A DNA stretch of 13,370 nucleotides from an uncultured Oscillospiraceae bacterium (GCA_934659475.1 CAKUHX010000031.1:1-13370); one strand, 5' to 3'. Numbered from the stretch's first letter, positions 1 to 6,780 are shown. Made by a program: numbers and translations. Notes: generated by a model not told the origin, from the letters alone.

Positions 1-474
1 GGAGAAGGATACGTCCAGGTCGGGCACCATGGCCCGCCAGGCGGGGCGGCGGGTGCGGGAGAGCTCCTCCCGCTGCGCCTGCGTCAGGGCGCGGCACCGG
101 CCGTTGTAGACCGACAGCCCATCGGACCGGTGGGGGGCGGAGGCGGCCAGCCGCTCCGCCCGGGTGCAGTAGCAGGGGTAGACCAGTTCGGACTCAGCCA
201 GCCGCTGAAAAGCGGCGCGGTAGAGGTCGCTGCGCTGGCTCTGATACACCGGCTCGTTGTCCCAGTCCAGCCCCAGCCACTCCAGGTCCCGCATCACCTG
301 GTCGCAGTATTCCCGGCGGCAGCGGTCGGGGTCCAGGTCCTCCAGCCGCAGCACCATGCGCCCCCCGGCGCTGCGGGCGGACAGCCAGGCCAGCAGGCAG
401 CAGCACAGGTTGCCCAGGTGCATCCGCCCGCTGGGGCTGGGGGCAAAGCGCCCGCAGACAGGGACGTTCTCCAT
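1..474 (-). CDS. gluQ: Glutamyl-Q tRNA(Asp) synthetase, 5' part (runs off left edge)
   Basis: This frame encodes 158 residues with no stop and leaves the window, so the C-terminal part is missing. The N-terminus carries the class I Glx-tRNA synthetase signature GRFAPSPSGRMHLGN (residues 8-22; HLGN is the HIGH motif), then RLEDLDPDR (43-51). A CxC pair (C101, C103) followed by Yx3C (Y123, C127) matches the zinc site of E. coli YadB/GluQ and argues against full GluRS or GlnRS. GluQ enzymes activate glutamate without tRNA and attach it to queuosine at position 34 of tRNA-Asp. The start is the ATG at 474, preceded by an AGGAGGGA-type ribosome site around 480-488. The KMSKS-like loop lies outside the window. 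The MATE gene upstream ends in a terminator, so this gene probably has its own promoter, although I see no convincing one. Confidence 0.9.
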   Translation of the reverse strand, partial: MENVPVCGRFAPSPSGRMHLGNLCCCLLAWLSARSAGGRMVLRLEDLDPDRCRREYCDQVMRDLEWLGLDWDNEPVYQSQRSDLYRAAFQRLAESELVYPCYCTRAERLAASAPHRSDGLSVYNGRCRALTQAQREELSRTRRPAWRAMVPDLDVSFS

Positions 475-516
475 GGCCGATCCCTCCTTTTCCTCCAGAA
501 TAACACGGTTTTTCAC

Positions 517-555
517 AAAAAACAACGCACCAGCCGAAAAAACGGCGGGTGCGTT
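517..555 (-). terminator. Intrinsic terminator after the MATE gene
   Basis: Positions 524-536 pair with 543-555 (AACGCACC and GCCG arms, one A-G mismatch) around an A6 loop. Read on the minus strand, a T6 tract (517-522) follows directly. It lies 4 bases beyond the MATE stop codon and separates that gene from gluQ. Confidence 0.85.
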
Positions 556-559
556 TGGT

Positions 560-1930
560 TTAATAGAGGGGCTTGATCTCCTTGCAGAAGATATGGGAGA
601 TAAAAAGGGAACTGAGACTGAGAGAGAAGATCTCCGCGATGGGGAAGGCCCACCACACGGCGTGCAGTCCCTGCCAGCGGGACAGGAGGAAGGCCACCGG
701 CAGCAGTACGCACAGCTGCCGCACCACGGAGACCAGCATGGACAGGAAGCCGTGTCCCAGGGCCTGGAACACCGAGCCGCAGACGATACAGAAGCCGGCG
801 AAGGGGAAGCTGATGGAGATGACCCGCAGAGCGGGCACGCCGATGGTCAGCAGGTCGGCGGAGGAGCCGTCCTCCGCCATGAACAGGTCGATGAGCACGT
901 CGGGGAAGAACTGGAAGACCAGCAGCCCCACGGTCATGATGCACACCGCGTAGCACACGCTGAGCTTGATGGTGGCGGTGATGCGGTCGGGCCGCCGGGC
1001 ACCGTAGTTATAGGCCACGATGGGCACCATGCCGTTGTTCAGGCCGAACACGGGCATGAAGATAAAGGACTGGAGCTTGAAATAGATACCGAACACAGCG
1101 GTGGCCGTGGCAGTGAAGGCCAGCAGGATCTGGTTCATGCCAAAGGTCATGACAGAGCCGATAGAGCCCATAATGATGGAGGGGACGCCTACGCTGTAAA
1201 TGCCCTTGATGATGCCGCTGTCAGGGCGGAAGCCCTTGAACTGGAAGTGAACATCGGGATTCAGCTTCCAGTTGAAGAAGACGGACAGGCAGGCGGCTAT
1301 GATCTGCCCGATCACGGTGGCGATGGCGGCGCCCGCTACCTCTAAACGGGGAAAGCCGAACAATCCGAAAATCAGGATGGGGTCCAGGATGATGTTGATG
1401 CCGGCCCCTAAAATTTGAGTGAACATGGTCAGGACGGTGCGGCCGGTGGACTGTAAGATCCGATCCATCGTGATTTGAACAAACAGGCCCACACAGCAGC
1501 CGCACACCACCAACAGATAGTCGTGGCCGTAATTTATAATGGGCTGAATATCTGTTTGAATCGCGTAGTAAAAGCGGGAGCCGGTCAGTCCCAGCAGAGT
1601 AAAGGCCAGCAGGCTGATGATGGAAACAAACAGCCCGTTCATGGCAGTGGCGTCGGCCCGGTCCTGCTCCTTGGCGCCCAGACTGCGGGACAGCTGGGCG
1701 TTGATGCCCACGCCGGTGCCCACAGAAACCGCGATCATCAGGTTTTGAATCGGGAAGGCTAACGAGACGGCGTTCAAGGCGTCTTCGCTGATGCGGGAGA
1801 CAAAGACACTGTCTACTACATTGTATAGGGCCTGTACCAGCATAGACAGCATCATGGGGATAGACATGCTCAGCAGCAGCTTGTTGACGGGCATGACACC
1901 CATCTTGTTTTCGTTCTGGGGGGAGCTCAT
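560..1930 (-). CDS. MATE family multidrug/cation efflux transporter
   Basis: The product has 456 residues, the usual MATE length, and is hydrophobic throughout with about 12 predicted membrane segments. The N-terminus resembles clostridial MATE proteins: a short polar head, the stretch MPVNKLLLSMSIPMMLSM (13-30), then NVVDSVFVSRI (37-47), with the TM1 acidic residue at D40. Known MATE proteins export cationic drugs or metabolites using a Na+ or H+ gradient; the substrate here cannot be read from sequence. The ATG at 1930 was chosen because AAGGAGG lies about 9 bases upstream on the minus strand and because the frame further upstream runs through the tRNA-Leu gene. Only 66 bases separate this start from the tRNA-Leu terminator, and I find no good promoter in that GC-rich gap. 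Confidence 0.93.
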   Translation of the reverse strand: MSSPQNENKMGVMPVNKLLLSMSIPMMLSMLVQALYNVVDSVFVSRISEDALNAVSLAFPIQNLMIAVSVGTGVGINAQLSRSLGAKEQDRADATAMNGLFVSIISLLAFTLLGLTGSRFYYAIQTDIQPIINYGHDYLLVVCGCCVGLFVQITMDRILQSTGRTVLTMFTQILGAGINIILDPILIFGLFGFPRLEVAGAAIATVIGQIIAACLSVFFNWKLNPDVHFQFKGFRPDSGIIKGIYSVGVPSIIMGSIGSVMTFGMNQILLAFTATATAVFGIYFKLQSFIFMPVFGLNNGMVPIVAYNYGARRPDRITATIKLSVCYAVCIMTVGLLVFQFFPDVLIDLFMAEDGSSADLLTIGVPALRVISISFPFAGFCIVCGSVFQALGHGFLSMLVSVVRQLCVLLPVAFLLSRWQGLHAVWWAFPIAEIFSLSLSSLFISHIFCKEIKPLY

Positions 1931-1996
1931 AGGGGGCCTCCTTGGGCTGAGAGTGAGGGGAAGAGGGCGCGCCCGCCGGGGCGGGGGAGAGGACTC

Positions 1997-2036
1997 AAAA
2001 CAAAAGGCATCTGCCGCAGCAGATGCCTTTTGTTTT
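1997..2036 (-). terminator. Terminator of tRNA-Leu (18-bp perfect stem)
   Basis: Positions 1997-2014 pair perfectly with 2019-2036 around the 4-base loop CGCA. The arms combine a GGCATCTGC core with A-rich and T-rich ends, so the structure could end transcription in either direction. Its outermost base is also the last A of the encoded CCA of tRNA-Leu. Confidence 0.88.
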
Positions 2037-2122
2037 GGTGCGCGAGGCGGGAGTCGAACCCGCACGCCCTTGCGAGCACTGGCACCTGAAGCCAGCGAGT
2101 CTACCAATTCCACCACTCGCGC
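2036..2122 (-). tRNA. tRNA-Leu (anticodon CAG), CCA encoded
   Basis: The acceptor arm GCGCGAG (minus-strand 2122-2116) pairs with CTCGCGC (2046-2040), followed by discriminator A (2039) and an encoded CCA (2038-2036). The anticodon stem CTGGC/GCCAG encloses loop TTCAGGT, giving anticodon CAG. A long variable arm (GCTC GCAA GGGC) marks a class II tRNA, as expected for leucine. The T-loop GGTTCGACTCC is canonical. The mature part without CCA is 84 bases. Confidence 0.97.
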
Positions 2123-2162
2123 ATCGTGTTCGCGCTGAGCTGGAACGTTCAGCGCAAGCAGT

Positions 2163-2191
2163 ATAATACCACAGTACCGCCCCGGTGTCAA
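2163..2191 (-). promoter_or_regulatory. Sigma-A-type promoter of tRNA-Leu
   Basis: On the minus strand, a perfect -35 TTGACA (2191-2186) is followed after 17 bases by -10 TATTAT (2168-2163). The predicted start near 2156 is about 34 bases ahead of the tRNA. The leader contains a 7-bp hairpin (2132-2138 with 2149-2155) at its extreme 5' end. Confidence 0.85.
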
Positions 2192-2260
2192 CACCATTTT
2201 GCAAAAAAACGAAAAATGTCAGAAACACAAAATAGGGACGCAACAAGGGCACGGTTGGAT

Positions 2261-2296
2261 AAAAGACCCGCCGCAGGCCATATAGCCTGCGGCGGG
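2261..2296 (-). terminator. Intrinsic terminator of tRNA-Thr
   Basis: The 12-base arms 2267-2278 and 2285-2296 (CCCGCCGCAGGC and its complement) enclose a 6-base loop. On the minus strand the stem is followed by TCTTTT (2266-2261). It begins 2 bases after the encoded CCA. Confidence 0.88.
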
Positions 2297-2297
2297 C

Positions 2298-2372
2298 TGG
2301 AGCTGATGGTGGGAATCGAACCCACAACCTTCTCATTACGAGTGAGATGCTCTGCCATTGAGCCACATCAGC
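2298..2372 (-). tRNA. tRNA-Thr (anticodon CGT), CCA encoded
   Basis: The acceptor GCTGATG (minus-strand 2372-2366) pairs with CATCAGC (2308-2302), then discriminator T (2301) and CCA (2300-2298). The anticodon stem TCTCA/TGAGA encloses loop CTCGTAA, giving anticodon CGT (reads ACG). The T-arm is GTGGG-TTCGATT-CCCAC. The length is 72 bases without CCA. It is a separate unit from tRNA-Leu, because each has its own promoter and terminator. Confidence 0.97.
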
Positions 2373-2403
2373 GGGCGGACCGGATAAGCCGGACAGCTCA
2401 CTT

Positions 2404-2432
2404 ATTATACCCGGGAAAGGGTGCGCCGTCAA
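2404..2432 (-). promoter_or_regulatory. Sigma-A-type promoter of tRNA-Thr
   Basis: On the minus strand, -35 TTGACG (2432-2427) and a consensus -10 TATAAT (2409-2404) are 17 bases apart. Transcription should begin near 2397, about 25 bases before the mature tRNA 5' end at 2372. Confidence 0.88.
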
Positions 2433-2494
2433 GGCTTAATAGGGCGCCGGCGGGAGATTTTCGCGGGAATAGGGCCGCTGGGGGCGAAATATCC

Positions 2495-2524
2495 TTGACA
2501 GAGGGCCGTCCTCTATGATATGGT
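2495..2524 (+). promoter_or_regulatory. Promoter of the mntP riboswitch transcript
   Basis: A perfect -35 TTGACA (2495-2500) and -10 TATGGT (2519-2524) are 18 bases apart. The predicted start near 2531 falls just before the first helix of the manganese riboswitch at 2534, which supports the assignment. It is divergent from the tRNA-Thr promoter, with about 60 bases between them. Confidence 0.75.
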
Positions 2525-2533
2525 ATGGGAACA

Positions 2534-2649
2534 ATAAGGGAGTAGTCGGCGCGCTGCGCGGCACGGTCAACAAGCTGGAGGGCTGTCCTTCTGGCCGGGC
2601 CTTAAATGATGAGACTTATCTGTCCACAGGCAGATGGGTCTTTTTTCTT
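2534..2649 (+). promoter_or_regulatory. yybP-ykoY (Mn2+) riboswitch with terminator platform
   Basis: Conserved yybP-ykoY elements occur in the expected order: AAGGGAGTAG (2536-2545), GGTCAACA (2565-2572) and TGAGACTTATC (2610-2620). The closing helix pairs ATAAG (2534-2538) with CTTAT (2615-2619), in place of the AAAGG/CCUUU pairing common in this class. The same 3' strand also forms a terminator: GACTTATCTG (2613-2622) pairs with CAGATGGGTC (2631-2640, two G-U pairs), followed by T6 (2641-2646). The aptamer and the terminator are therefore mutually exclusive, as in a transcriptional ON switch: Mn2+ stabilises the aptamer and allows read-through into mntP. Class function is established knowledge; the match is by eye, without a covariance-model score. 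Confidence 0.88.
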
Positions 2650-2731
2650 TGTCTGCGCAAGGGGAAAAGGCCCGGAGTATCCTCTTTTCCTGGGAGGGGA
2701 AGGGAAAAACGAAAAGAAGGAGTCGTTTTTT

Positions 2732-3292
2732 ATGCAGCTTTGGGAACTGTTCGTGCTGGCGGTGGGCCTCTCCATGGACGCCTTTGCCGTTTCGGTGTGC
2801 AAGGGCCTGTCCGTGGGGCGGGTGAGGCCCGCCCACGCCCTGACCTGCGGGGCGTGGTTCGGCGGCTTTCAGGCGCTGATGCCCCTGACCGGCTGGCTGC
2901 TGGGGGTGCGCCTTCAGGAGCTGATCGTATCCATCGACCACTGGATCGCCTTTATCCTGCTGTGCATCATCGGGGTGAACATGATCCGGGGATCCTGGGA
3001 GGAGGGGGAGGAGGACATGGAGGCGTCCTTCTCCGCCAAAGCCATGGCCCCGCTGGCCGTGGCCACCAGCATCGACGCTCTGGCCGTGGGGGTCACCTTT
3101 GCCTTTTTACAGGTGGACATCGTCTCCGCCGTGCTGTTCATCGGCGTGATCACCTTTGTTCTGTCCAGCGTGGGGGTGTGGGCCGGCTCCGCCTTCGGCG
3201 AGAAGTCCCGCGCCCGGGCGGAGCTGGCAGGGGGCATCATTCTGATCCTGATGGGCACGAAAATTTTGCTGGAGCATCTGGGCGTTTTGTGA
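2732..3292 (+). CDS. mntP: Manganese efflux pump MntP (YebN/DUF204 family)
   Basis: The product has 186 residues, close to E. coli MntP (about 188), with six predicted membrane segments in two similar halves. Each half has the diagnostic acidic motif: LSMDAFAVSVCKGL near the N-terminus and ATSIDALAVGVTFAF in the middle. The aspartates of these motifs are needed for Mn2+ export in E. coli MntP. The ATG at 2732 follows AAGGAG (2717-2722) at a 9-base spacing. In-frame ATGs near 2606 are rejected because they lie inside the riboswitch terminator. The Mn2+ riboswitch upstream independently supports the function, which is relief from excess cytosolic manganese. A 7-bp hairpin (2663-2669 with 2684-2690) lies between the riboswitch terminator and the ribosome site; its role is unknown. 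Confidence 0.96.
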   Translation: MQLWELFVLAVGLSMDAFAVSVCKGLSVGRVRPAHALTCGAWFGGFQALMPLTGWLLGVRLQELIVSIDHWIAFILLCIIGVNMIRGSWEEGEEDMEASFSAKAMAPLAVATSIDALAVGVTFAFLQVDIVSAVLFIGVITFVLSSVGVWAGSAFGEKSRARAELAGGIILILMGTKILLEHLGVL

Positions 3293-3322
3293 CGCGCCGC
3301 CGCGCCCGAAATCTCCACAGAG

Positions 3323-3348
3323 ACGGGGGCGGGAAAAAGCCCCGTTTT
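3323..3348 (+). terminator. Probable intrinsic terminator of mntP
   Basis: ACGGGGGC (3323-3330) pairs with GCCCCGT (3339-3345) with one bulged G, followed by TTTT (3345-3348). The stem is of modest length and the T tract is short, so termination may be incomplete. Confidence 0.6.
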
Positions 3349-3398
3349 GTGCGGACGTACAAGGATGGACGAATGGCGTTCAGACGGGGAAAAATCGA

Positions 3399-3428
3399 TT
3401 GACACTTTAGCGGTCTAAATGGTACAAT
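3399..3428 (+). promoter_or_regulatory. Sigma-A-type promoter of lysA
   Basis: A perfect -35 TTGACA (3399-3404) and -10 TACAAT (3423-3428) are 18 bases apart. The leader from about 3435 to 3507 is only about 70 bases, too short for a lysine riboswitch, and I see no other attenuator in it. Confidence 0.8.
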
Positions 3429-3507
3429 ACCCAAAAAATCAAGCCGTTTCTCCGCCCGGACGGCAGACGGACCGGGGGAGGAAGAACCATAAAAGGGGGA
3501 ACTGTCA

Positions 3508-4809
3508 ATGCTCAGCAGCAATATCGGTATCGATGAAAAGGGCCGGCTCACCTTCGCCGGAATGGATACGGTGGCGCTGGCGGAGAAGTATAAGACGCCG
3601 CTGTACCTGATGGACGAGGACAGGATCCGCGCCAACTGCCGGATCTACCGCGGGGCCATGGAGAAGTGGTTCGGGGCGGGCAGCTTCCCTCTGTACGCCA
3701 GCAAGGCGGCCAGCTTCAAACAGATCTACCGCATCATGGCCCAGGAGGGCATGGCGATCGACGTGGTCTCCTCTGGCGAGGTGTATACCGCCGTCCACGC
3801 GGACTTTCCTATGGAGCGGGCTTACTTCCACGGCAACAACAAGACCGACGAGGACATCGCTTATGCCATGGACTGCGGTCTGGGCTGCTTTGTGGTGGAC
3901 GGCTTCTGGGAGCTGGAGGCCATCGAGCGCATCGCCGCCGCCAAGGGGATCGTTCAGAACGTGCTGCTGCGTCTGACCCCGGGCATCGACCCCCACACCT
4001 ATGAGGCGGTGGCCACCGGCAAGGTGGACTCCAAGTTCGGCGTGGCCATCGAGACGGGCCAGGCCGCCCGGTTCGTAGAGCAGGCCCTGGCGATGAAGCA
4101 CCTGAAGGTGCTGGGCTACCACTGCCATGTGGGCTCCATGGTCTTTGACGAGGAGGGCGACGTGTATCAGAACGCCGCAGACATCATGCTCTCCTTTGCC
4201 GCGGAGATGAAGGCCGCCCACGGCCTTGCGCCGGAGCAGCTGAACCTGGGCGGCGGCTACGGTGTCCGCTATACCGAGAGCGACCCCCACATCGACATCG
4301 AGGAGAACATCCGTCTGCTGTCGGCGTATCTGAAGAAGCGCTGCACCGAGCTGGGTCTGGCTATGCCCGCGATCCTCATGGAGCCCGGCCGCAGCATCGT
4401 GGCCGACGCCGGCATGACCCTGTACTCCGTGGGCACGGTGAAGAAGATCCCCGAGTATAAGAACTATGTGTCTGTAGACGGCGGCATGACCGACAACCCC
4501 CGGTATGCCCTGTACCAGTCCCGGTACACCGTGCTGCTGGCCGACCGGCCGGAGGAGAAGGGGACAGAGAAGTTCGACGTGGTGGGCCGCTGCTGCGAGA
4601 GCGGCGACATCATCCAGCCCGCCGTGCCCATGCCGGAGCCCAAGCGGGGCGAGATCCTGGCCGTGTGTACCACCGGCGCGTACAACTACTCCATGGCCTC
4701 CAACTACAACCGGGTGGCCCGGCCACCCATCGTGATGCTGTCCGGCGGCAGGGACTATGTGGCCGTCCGCCGGGAGAGCCCCGCGGATATGGCCCAGAAC
4801 GACCTGTAA
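3508..4809 (+). CDS. lysA: Diaminopimelate decarboxylase
   Basis: This PLP enzyme converts meso-diaminopimelate to L-lysine, the last step of lysine synthesis, in the cytosol. The 433-residue product is full length. The alanine-racemase-fold barrel holds the Schiff-base lysine in YASKAAS (K66), HCHVGS (205-210), the phosphate-binding GGGYG (248-252) and EPGRSIV (292-298). The C-terminal beta domain holds CESGD (363-367), whose Cys and Glu come from the partner subunit in LysA dimers, and AYNYSMASNYN (391-401). The start ATG follows AAAAGGGGGA by 7 bases. The gene stands alone between its own promoter and terminator, with no other lysine gene nearby. Related decarboxylases of carboxynorspermidine or arginine share the fold, but CESGD and the C-terminal motif fit LysA. 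Confidence 0.95.
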   Translation: MLSSNIGIDEKGRLTFAGMDTVALAEKYKTPLYLMDEDRIRANCRIYRGAMEKWFGAGSFPLYASKAASFKQIYRIMAQEGMAIDVVSSGEVYTAVHADFPMERAYFHGNNKTDEDIAYAMDCGLGCFVVDGFWELEAIERIAAAKGIVQNVLLRLTPGIDPHTYEAVATGKVDSKFGVAIETGQAARFVEQALAMKHLKVLGYHCHVGSMVFDEEGDVYQNAADIMLSFAAEMKAAHGLAPEQLNLGGGYGVRYTESDPHIDIEENIRLLSAYLKKRCTELGLAMPAILMEPGRSIVADAGMTLYSVGTVKKIPEYKNYVSVDGGMTDNPRYALYQSRYTVLLADRPEEKGTEKFDVVGRCCESGDIIQPAVPMPEPKRGEILAVCTTGAYNYSMASNYNRVARPPIVMLSGGRDYVAVRRESPADMAQNDL

Positions 4810-4819
4810 GAAGATCTGC

Positions 4820-4855
4820 AAATGCCCGCCCTCCTGAGAGAGGACGGGCATTTTT
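4820..4855 (+). terminator. Intrinsic terminator of lysA
   Basis: Positions 4820-4833 pair with 4840-4853 (AAATGCCCG arm, one C-A mismatch), loop 4834-4839, and a T5 tract at 4851-4855. It starts 10 bases after the lysA stop. Confidence 0.9.
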
Positions 4856-4867
4856 ATGCCGTCCGGT

Positions 4868-4896
4868 TCGACAAACGGCGGCGCATCTGCTATACT
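4868..4896 (+). promoter_or_regulatory. Promoter of the radical SAM-dus operon
   Basis: -35 TCGACA (4868-4873) and -10 TATACT (4891-4896) are 17 bases apart, directly after the lysA terminator. The predicted start near 4903 gives a short leader of about 30 bases. Confidence 0.7.
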
Positions 4897-4932
4897 GTTG
4901 ACCAAAGGATCTGGAAAGGCGGGGGACAAGGG

Positions 4933-5787
4933 ATGAGAGAACTGAAGAAGGCCTATCTGGAGATCACCAACGTGTGCGGCCTGCGCTGCTCCTTCTGCCC
5001 GGGGACGGGGCGGAAGGCGGGCTTTCTGGCGCCGGAGGACTTCCGCACACTGGCGGGCCGCCTGCGCCCTCACACGGAGTACCTCTACCTCCACCTGATG
5101 GGGGAGCCCATGCTGCACCCCCAGCTGGGGCAGCTGCTGGACATCGCCGGGGAGCTGGGCTTCCGGGTGATGATCACCACCAACGGCACCCTGCTGCCCC
5201 GGCGGGGCGGGCTGCTGCTGGCAAGTCCGGCGGTGGAGAAGGTCAGCATCTCCCTCCACTCCTTCGAGGGCAACGAGGGGGGCGGAGCTCTGGAGGACTA
5301 CCTGTCCGGCTGCCTGTCCTTCGCCGGAGCGGCGGGCGCGGCGGGGAAGAAGTGCGCCCTGCGCCTATGGAATCTGGATGGAGAGGACACCCGGGGGGCC
5401 AACAGCCGGAACGGGGAGATCCTGGGGCAGATAGAGGGGGCGTTCCCCAAGCCGTGGAAGGCAGGCCGCCGGGGGACCACTCTTGCCCCCAACGTCTTTT
5501 TGGAGTGGGGCGAGCGTTTTGAGTGGCCCGACCTGAATGCCCGGGAGCGCCCGCCCCGGTTCTGCATGGGCCTGCGGGACCAGGTGGGGGTGCTGTGGGA
5601 CGGCACGGTGGTGCCCTGCTGCCTGGACCACGAGGGGGACATCCCCCTGGGGGACCTGTATGAGCCGTCCCTGGAGGAGATCCTGAGCACCCCCCGGGCC
5701 CGGGCCATTTACGACGGCTTCTCCCAGGGCAGGGCGGCGGAGGAGCTGTGCCGCCGCTGCGGCTATGCCGGGAGGTTCGGAGAATGA
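4933..5787 (+). CDS. Radical SAM protein with SPASM/twitch-like C-terminal cluster domain
   Basis: The 284-residue product has the radical SAM cysteine motif CGLRCSFC (C15, C19, C22), which holds the [4Fe-4S] cluster that cleaves S-adenosylmethionine. MGEP (56-59) and TTNG (82-85) fit the following strands of the partial TIM barrel. The C-terminal part has C211, C229/C230 and a CRRC pair (C273, C276) around GVLWDGTVVPCCLDHEGD (219-236), the pattern of a reduced SPASM or twitch domain carrying one auxiliary cluster. Such enzymes modify peptides, RNA or small molecules; the substrate here is unknown. ATG 4933 was preferred because the AAAGGCGGGGG ribosome site precedes it and the radical SAM motif then sits near residue 15; an earlier in-frame ATG at 4822 lies in the lysA terminator. 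The stop overlaps the start of the next gene (ATGA), so the two are probably translated together. Confidence 0.85.
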   Translation: MRELKKAYLEITNVCGLRCSFCPGTGRKAGFLAPEDFRTLAGRLRPHTEYLYLHLMGEPMLHPQLGQLLDIAGELGFRVMITTNGTLLPRRGGLLLASPAVEKVSISLHSFEGNEGGGALEDYLSGCLSFAGAAGAAGKKCALRLWNLDGEDTRGANSRNGEILGQIEGAFPKPWKAGRRGTTLAPNVFLEWGERFEWPDLNARERPPRFCMGLRDQVGVLWDGTVVPCCLDHEGDIPLGDLYEPSLEEILSTPRARAIYDGFSQGRAAEELCRRCGYAGRFGE

Positions 5788-6767
5788 GCATCCGCTGCTA
5801 CGCCGCCCCCATGGAGGGGATCACCGGGGCCATGTGGCGCCGGGTACACCATAAATATTTTCCCGGGGCGGACAAATACTTTACTCCGTTCCTCACCCCC
5901 ACCCATGCCCGGCGGCTCACCCCCCGGGAAAAGCGGGAGGTGCTGCCGGACTACAACGCGGGCATCCCCGTGGTGCCCCAGATCATGGCCAAGCGGGCGG
6001 AGGATCTCATCTGGTGTGCCGGGCGGATGGCCGAGCTGGGCTATCGGGAGGTGGACCTGAATCTGGGCTGCCCCTCCGGCACGGTGGTGGCCAAGGGAAA
6101 GGGGGCCGGGATGCTGGCCGACCCGGACGCCCTGCGCCGGTTTTTGGAGGAGGTGTTCTCCGCCGGACTGCCGGTGGAGATCTCTGCCAAGACCCGTCTG
6201 GGGCTGGAGACACCGGAGGAGTTTACCGCTATTCTGGCGGTGCTGCGGCAGTTCCCCTTCTGCGAGGTGACCGTCCACCCCCGGCTGCGCCGGGACATGT
6301 ACGCCGGGCCGTGCCGAATGGAGCAGTACGCCCAGGCGCTGGAGGGCTCCCCCTTTCCCCTGTGCTGGAGCGGGGACATCCTGTGCCCTGGCGACCGGGA
6401 CCGGCTGGCGGTGCGCTTTCCGGGGACGGCAGCGGTGATGGTAGGTCGGGGGCTGATGGCTGACCCTGCCCTGATCCGCAAAATGCAGGGCGGGCCCGGG
6501 GCGGAAAAGGGAGAACTGGAGGGATTTACCGCAGAGCTGTATGAGGAATACGCCGCCGCCTTCGGCAGCCGGGGCAACGCCATGCTGCGGATGAAGGAGC
6601 TGTGGTCCTATCTGCTGTACCTCTTCGACGGAGGCGAGAACTTCCGCCGCTCTATCCAGCGCTGCCGGGACACAGGGGACTACAGCCGGACGGTGGATGA
6701 GCTGTTCCGCTCCTGCTCTTTGCGCGACGCTCCGGCCCTGCCGTGGGCTGGGCAGACGGTATTTTGA
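5784..6767 (+). CDS. dus: tRNA-dihydrouridine synthase
   Basis: This FMN enzyme reduces specific uridines in tRNA to dihydrouridine. The 327-residue product starts with the barrel's APMEGITG (8-15), followed by VPQIMAK (64-70), DLNLGCPSG (91-99) with catalytic C96, ISAKTRLG (133-140) with K136, and TVHPR (163-167) with H165, in the usual Dus order. SGDI (196-199) and VMVGRGLMADP (218-228) complete the FMN phosphate site. The C-terminal helical part (about 240-327) is typical of the family. The ATG at 5784 overlaps the upstream stop by four bases and has GGGAGG (5770-5775) inside the upstream gene, indicating coupled translation. APMEG resembles DusC more than DusB, but the subfamily and the modified tRNA position cannot be set from sequence by eye. 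Confidence 0.94.
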   Translation: MSIRCYAAPMEGITGAMWRRVHHKYFPGADKYFTPFLTPTHARRLTPREKREVLPDYNAGIPVVPQIMAKRAEDLIWCAGRMAELGYREVDLNLGCPSGTVVAKGKGAGMLADPDALRRFLEEVFSAGLPVEISAKTRLGLETPEEFTAILAVLRQFPFCEVTVHPRLRRDMYAGPCRMEQYAQALEGSPFPLCWSGDILCPGDRDRLAVRFPGTAAVMVGRGLMADPALIRKMQGGPGAEKGELEGFTAELYEEYAAAFGSRGNAMLRMKELWSYLLYLFDGGENFRRSIQRCRDTGDYSRTVDELFRSCSLRDAPALPWAGQTVF

Positions 6768-6780
6768 AGATCTTTAAGAC

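Noticed and set aside
130..1345. Plus-strand open frames opposite gluQ and the MATE gene
   Set aside because: They are shadows; the minus-strand frames carry class I synthetase and MATE signatures and proper ribosome sites.
1931..2197. N-terminal extension of the MATE frame through the tRNA-Leu gene
   Set aside because: The extension translates a tRNA and its terminator. The ATG at 1930 has a good ribosome site and gives the normal family length.
3429..3507. Possible lysine riboswitch in the lysA leader
   Set aside because: Only about 70 bases lie between promoter and start codon, far less than an L-box needs, and no L-box motif is present.
3505..5259. Very long open frame on the minus strand opposite lysA and the radical SAM gene
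   Set aside because: It is a codon-phase shadow of a GC-rich gene: its composition is rich in His, Gly, Gln and Val without recognisable motifs, and lysA on the plus strand has every catalytic motif.
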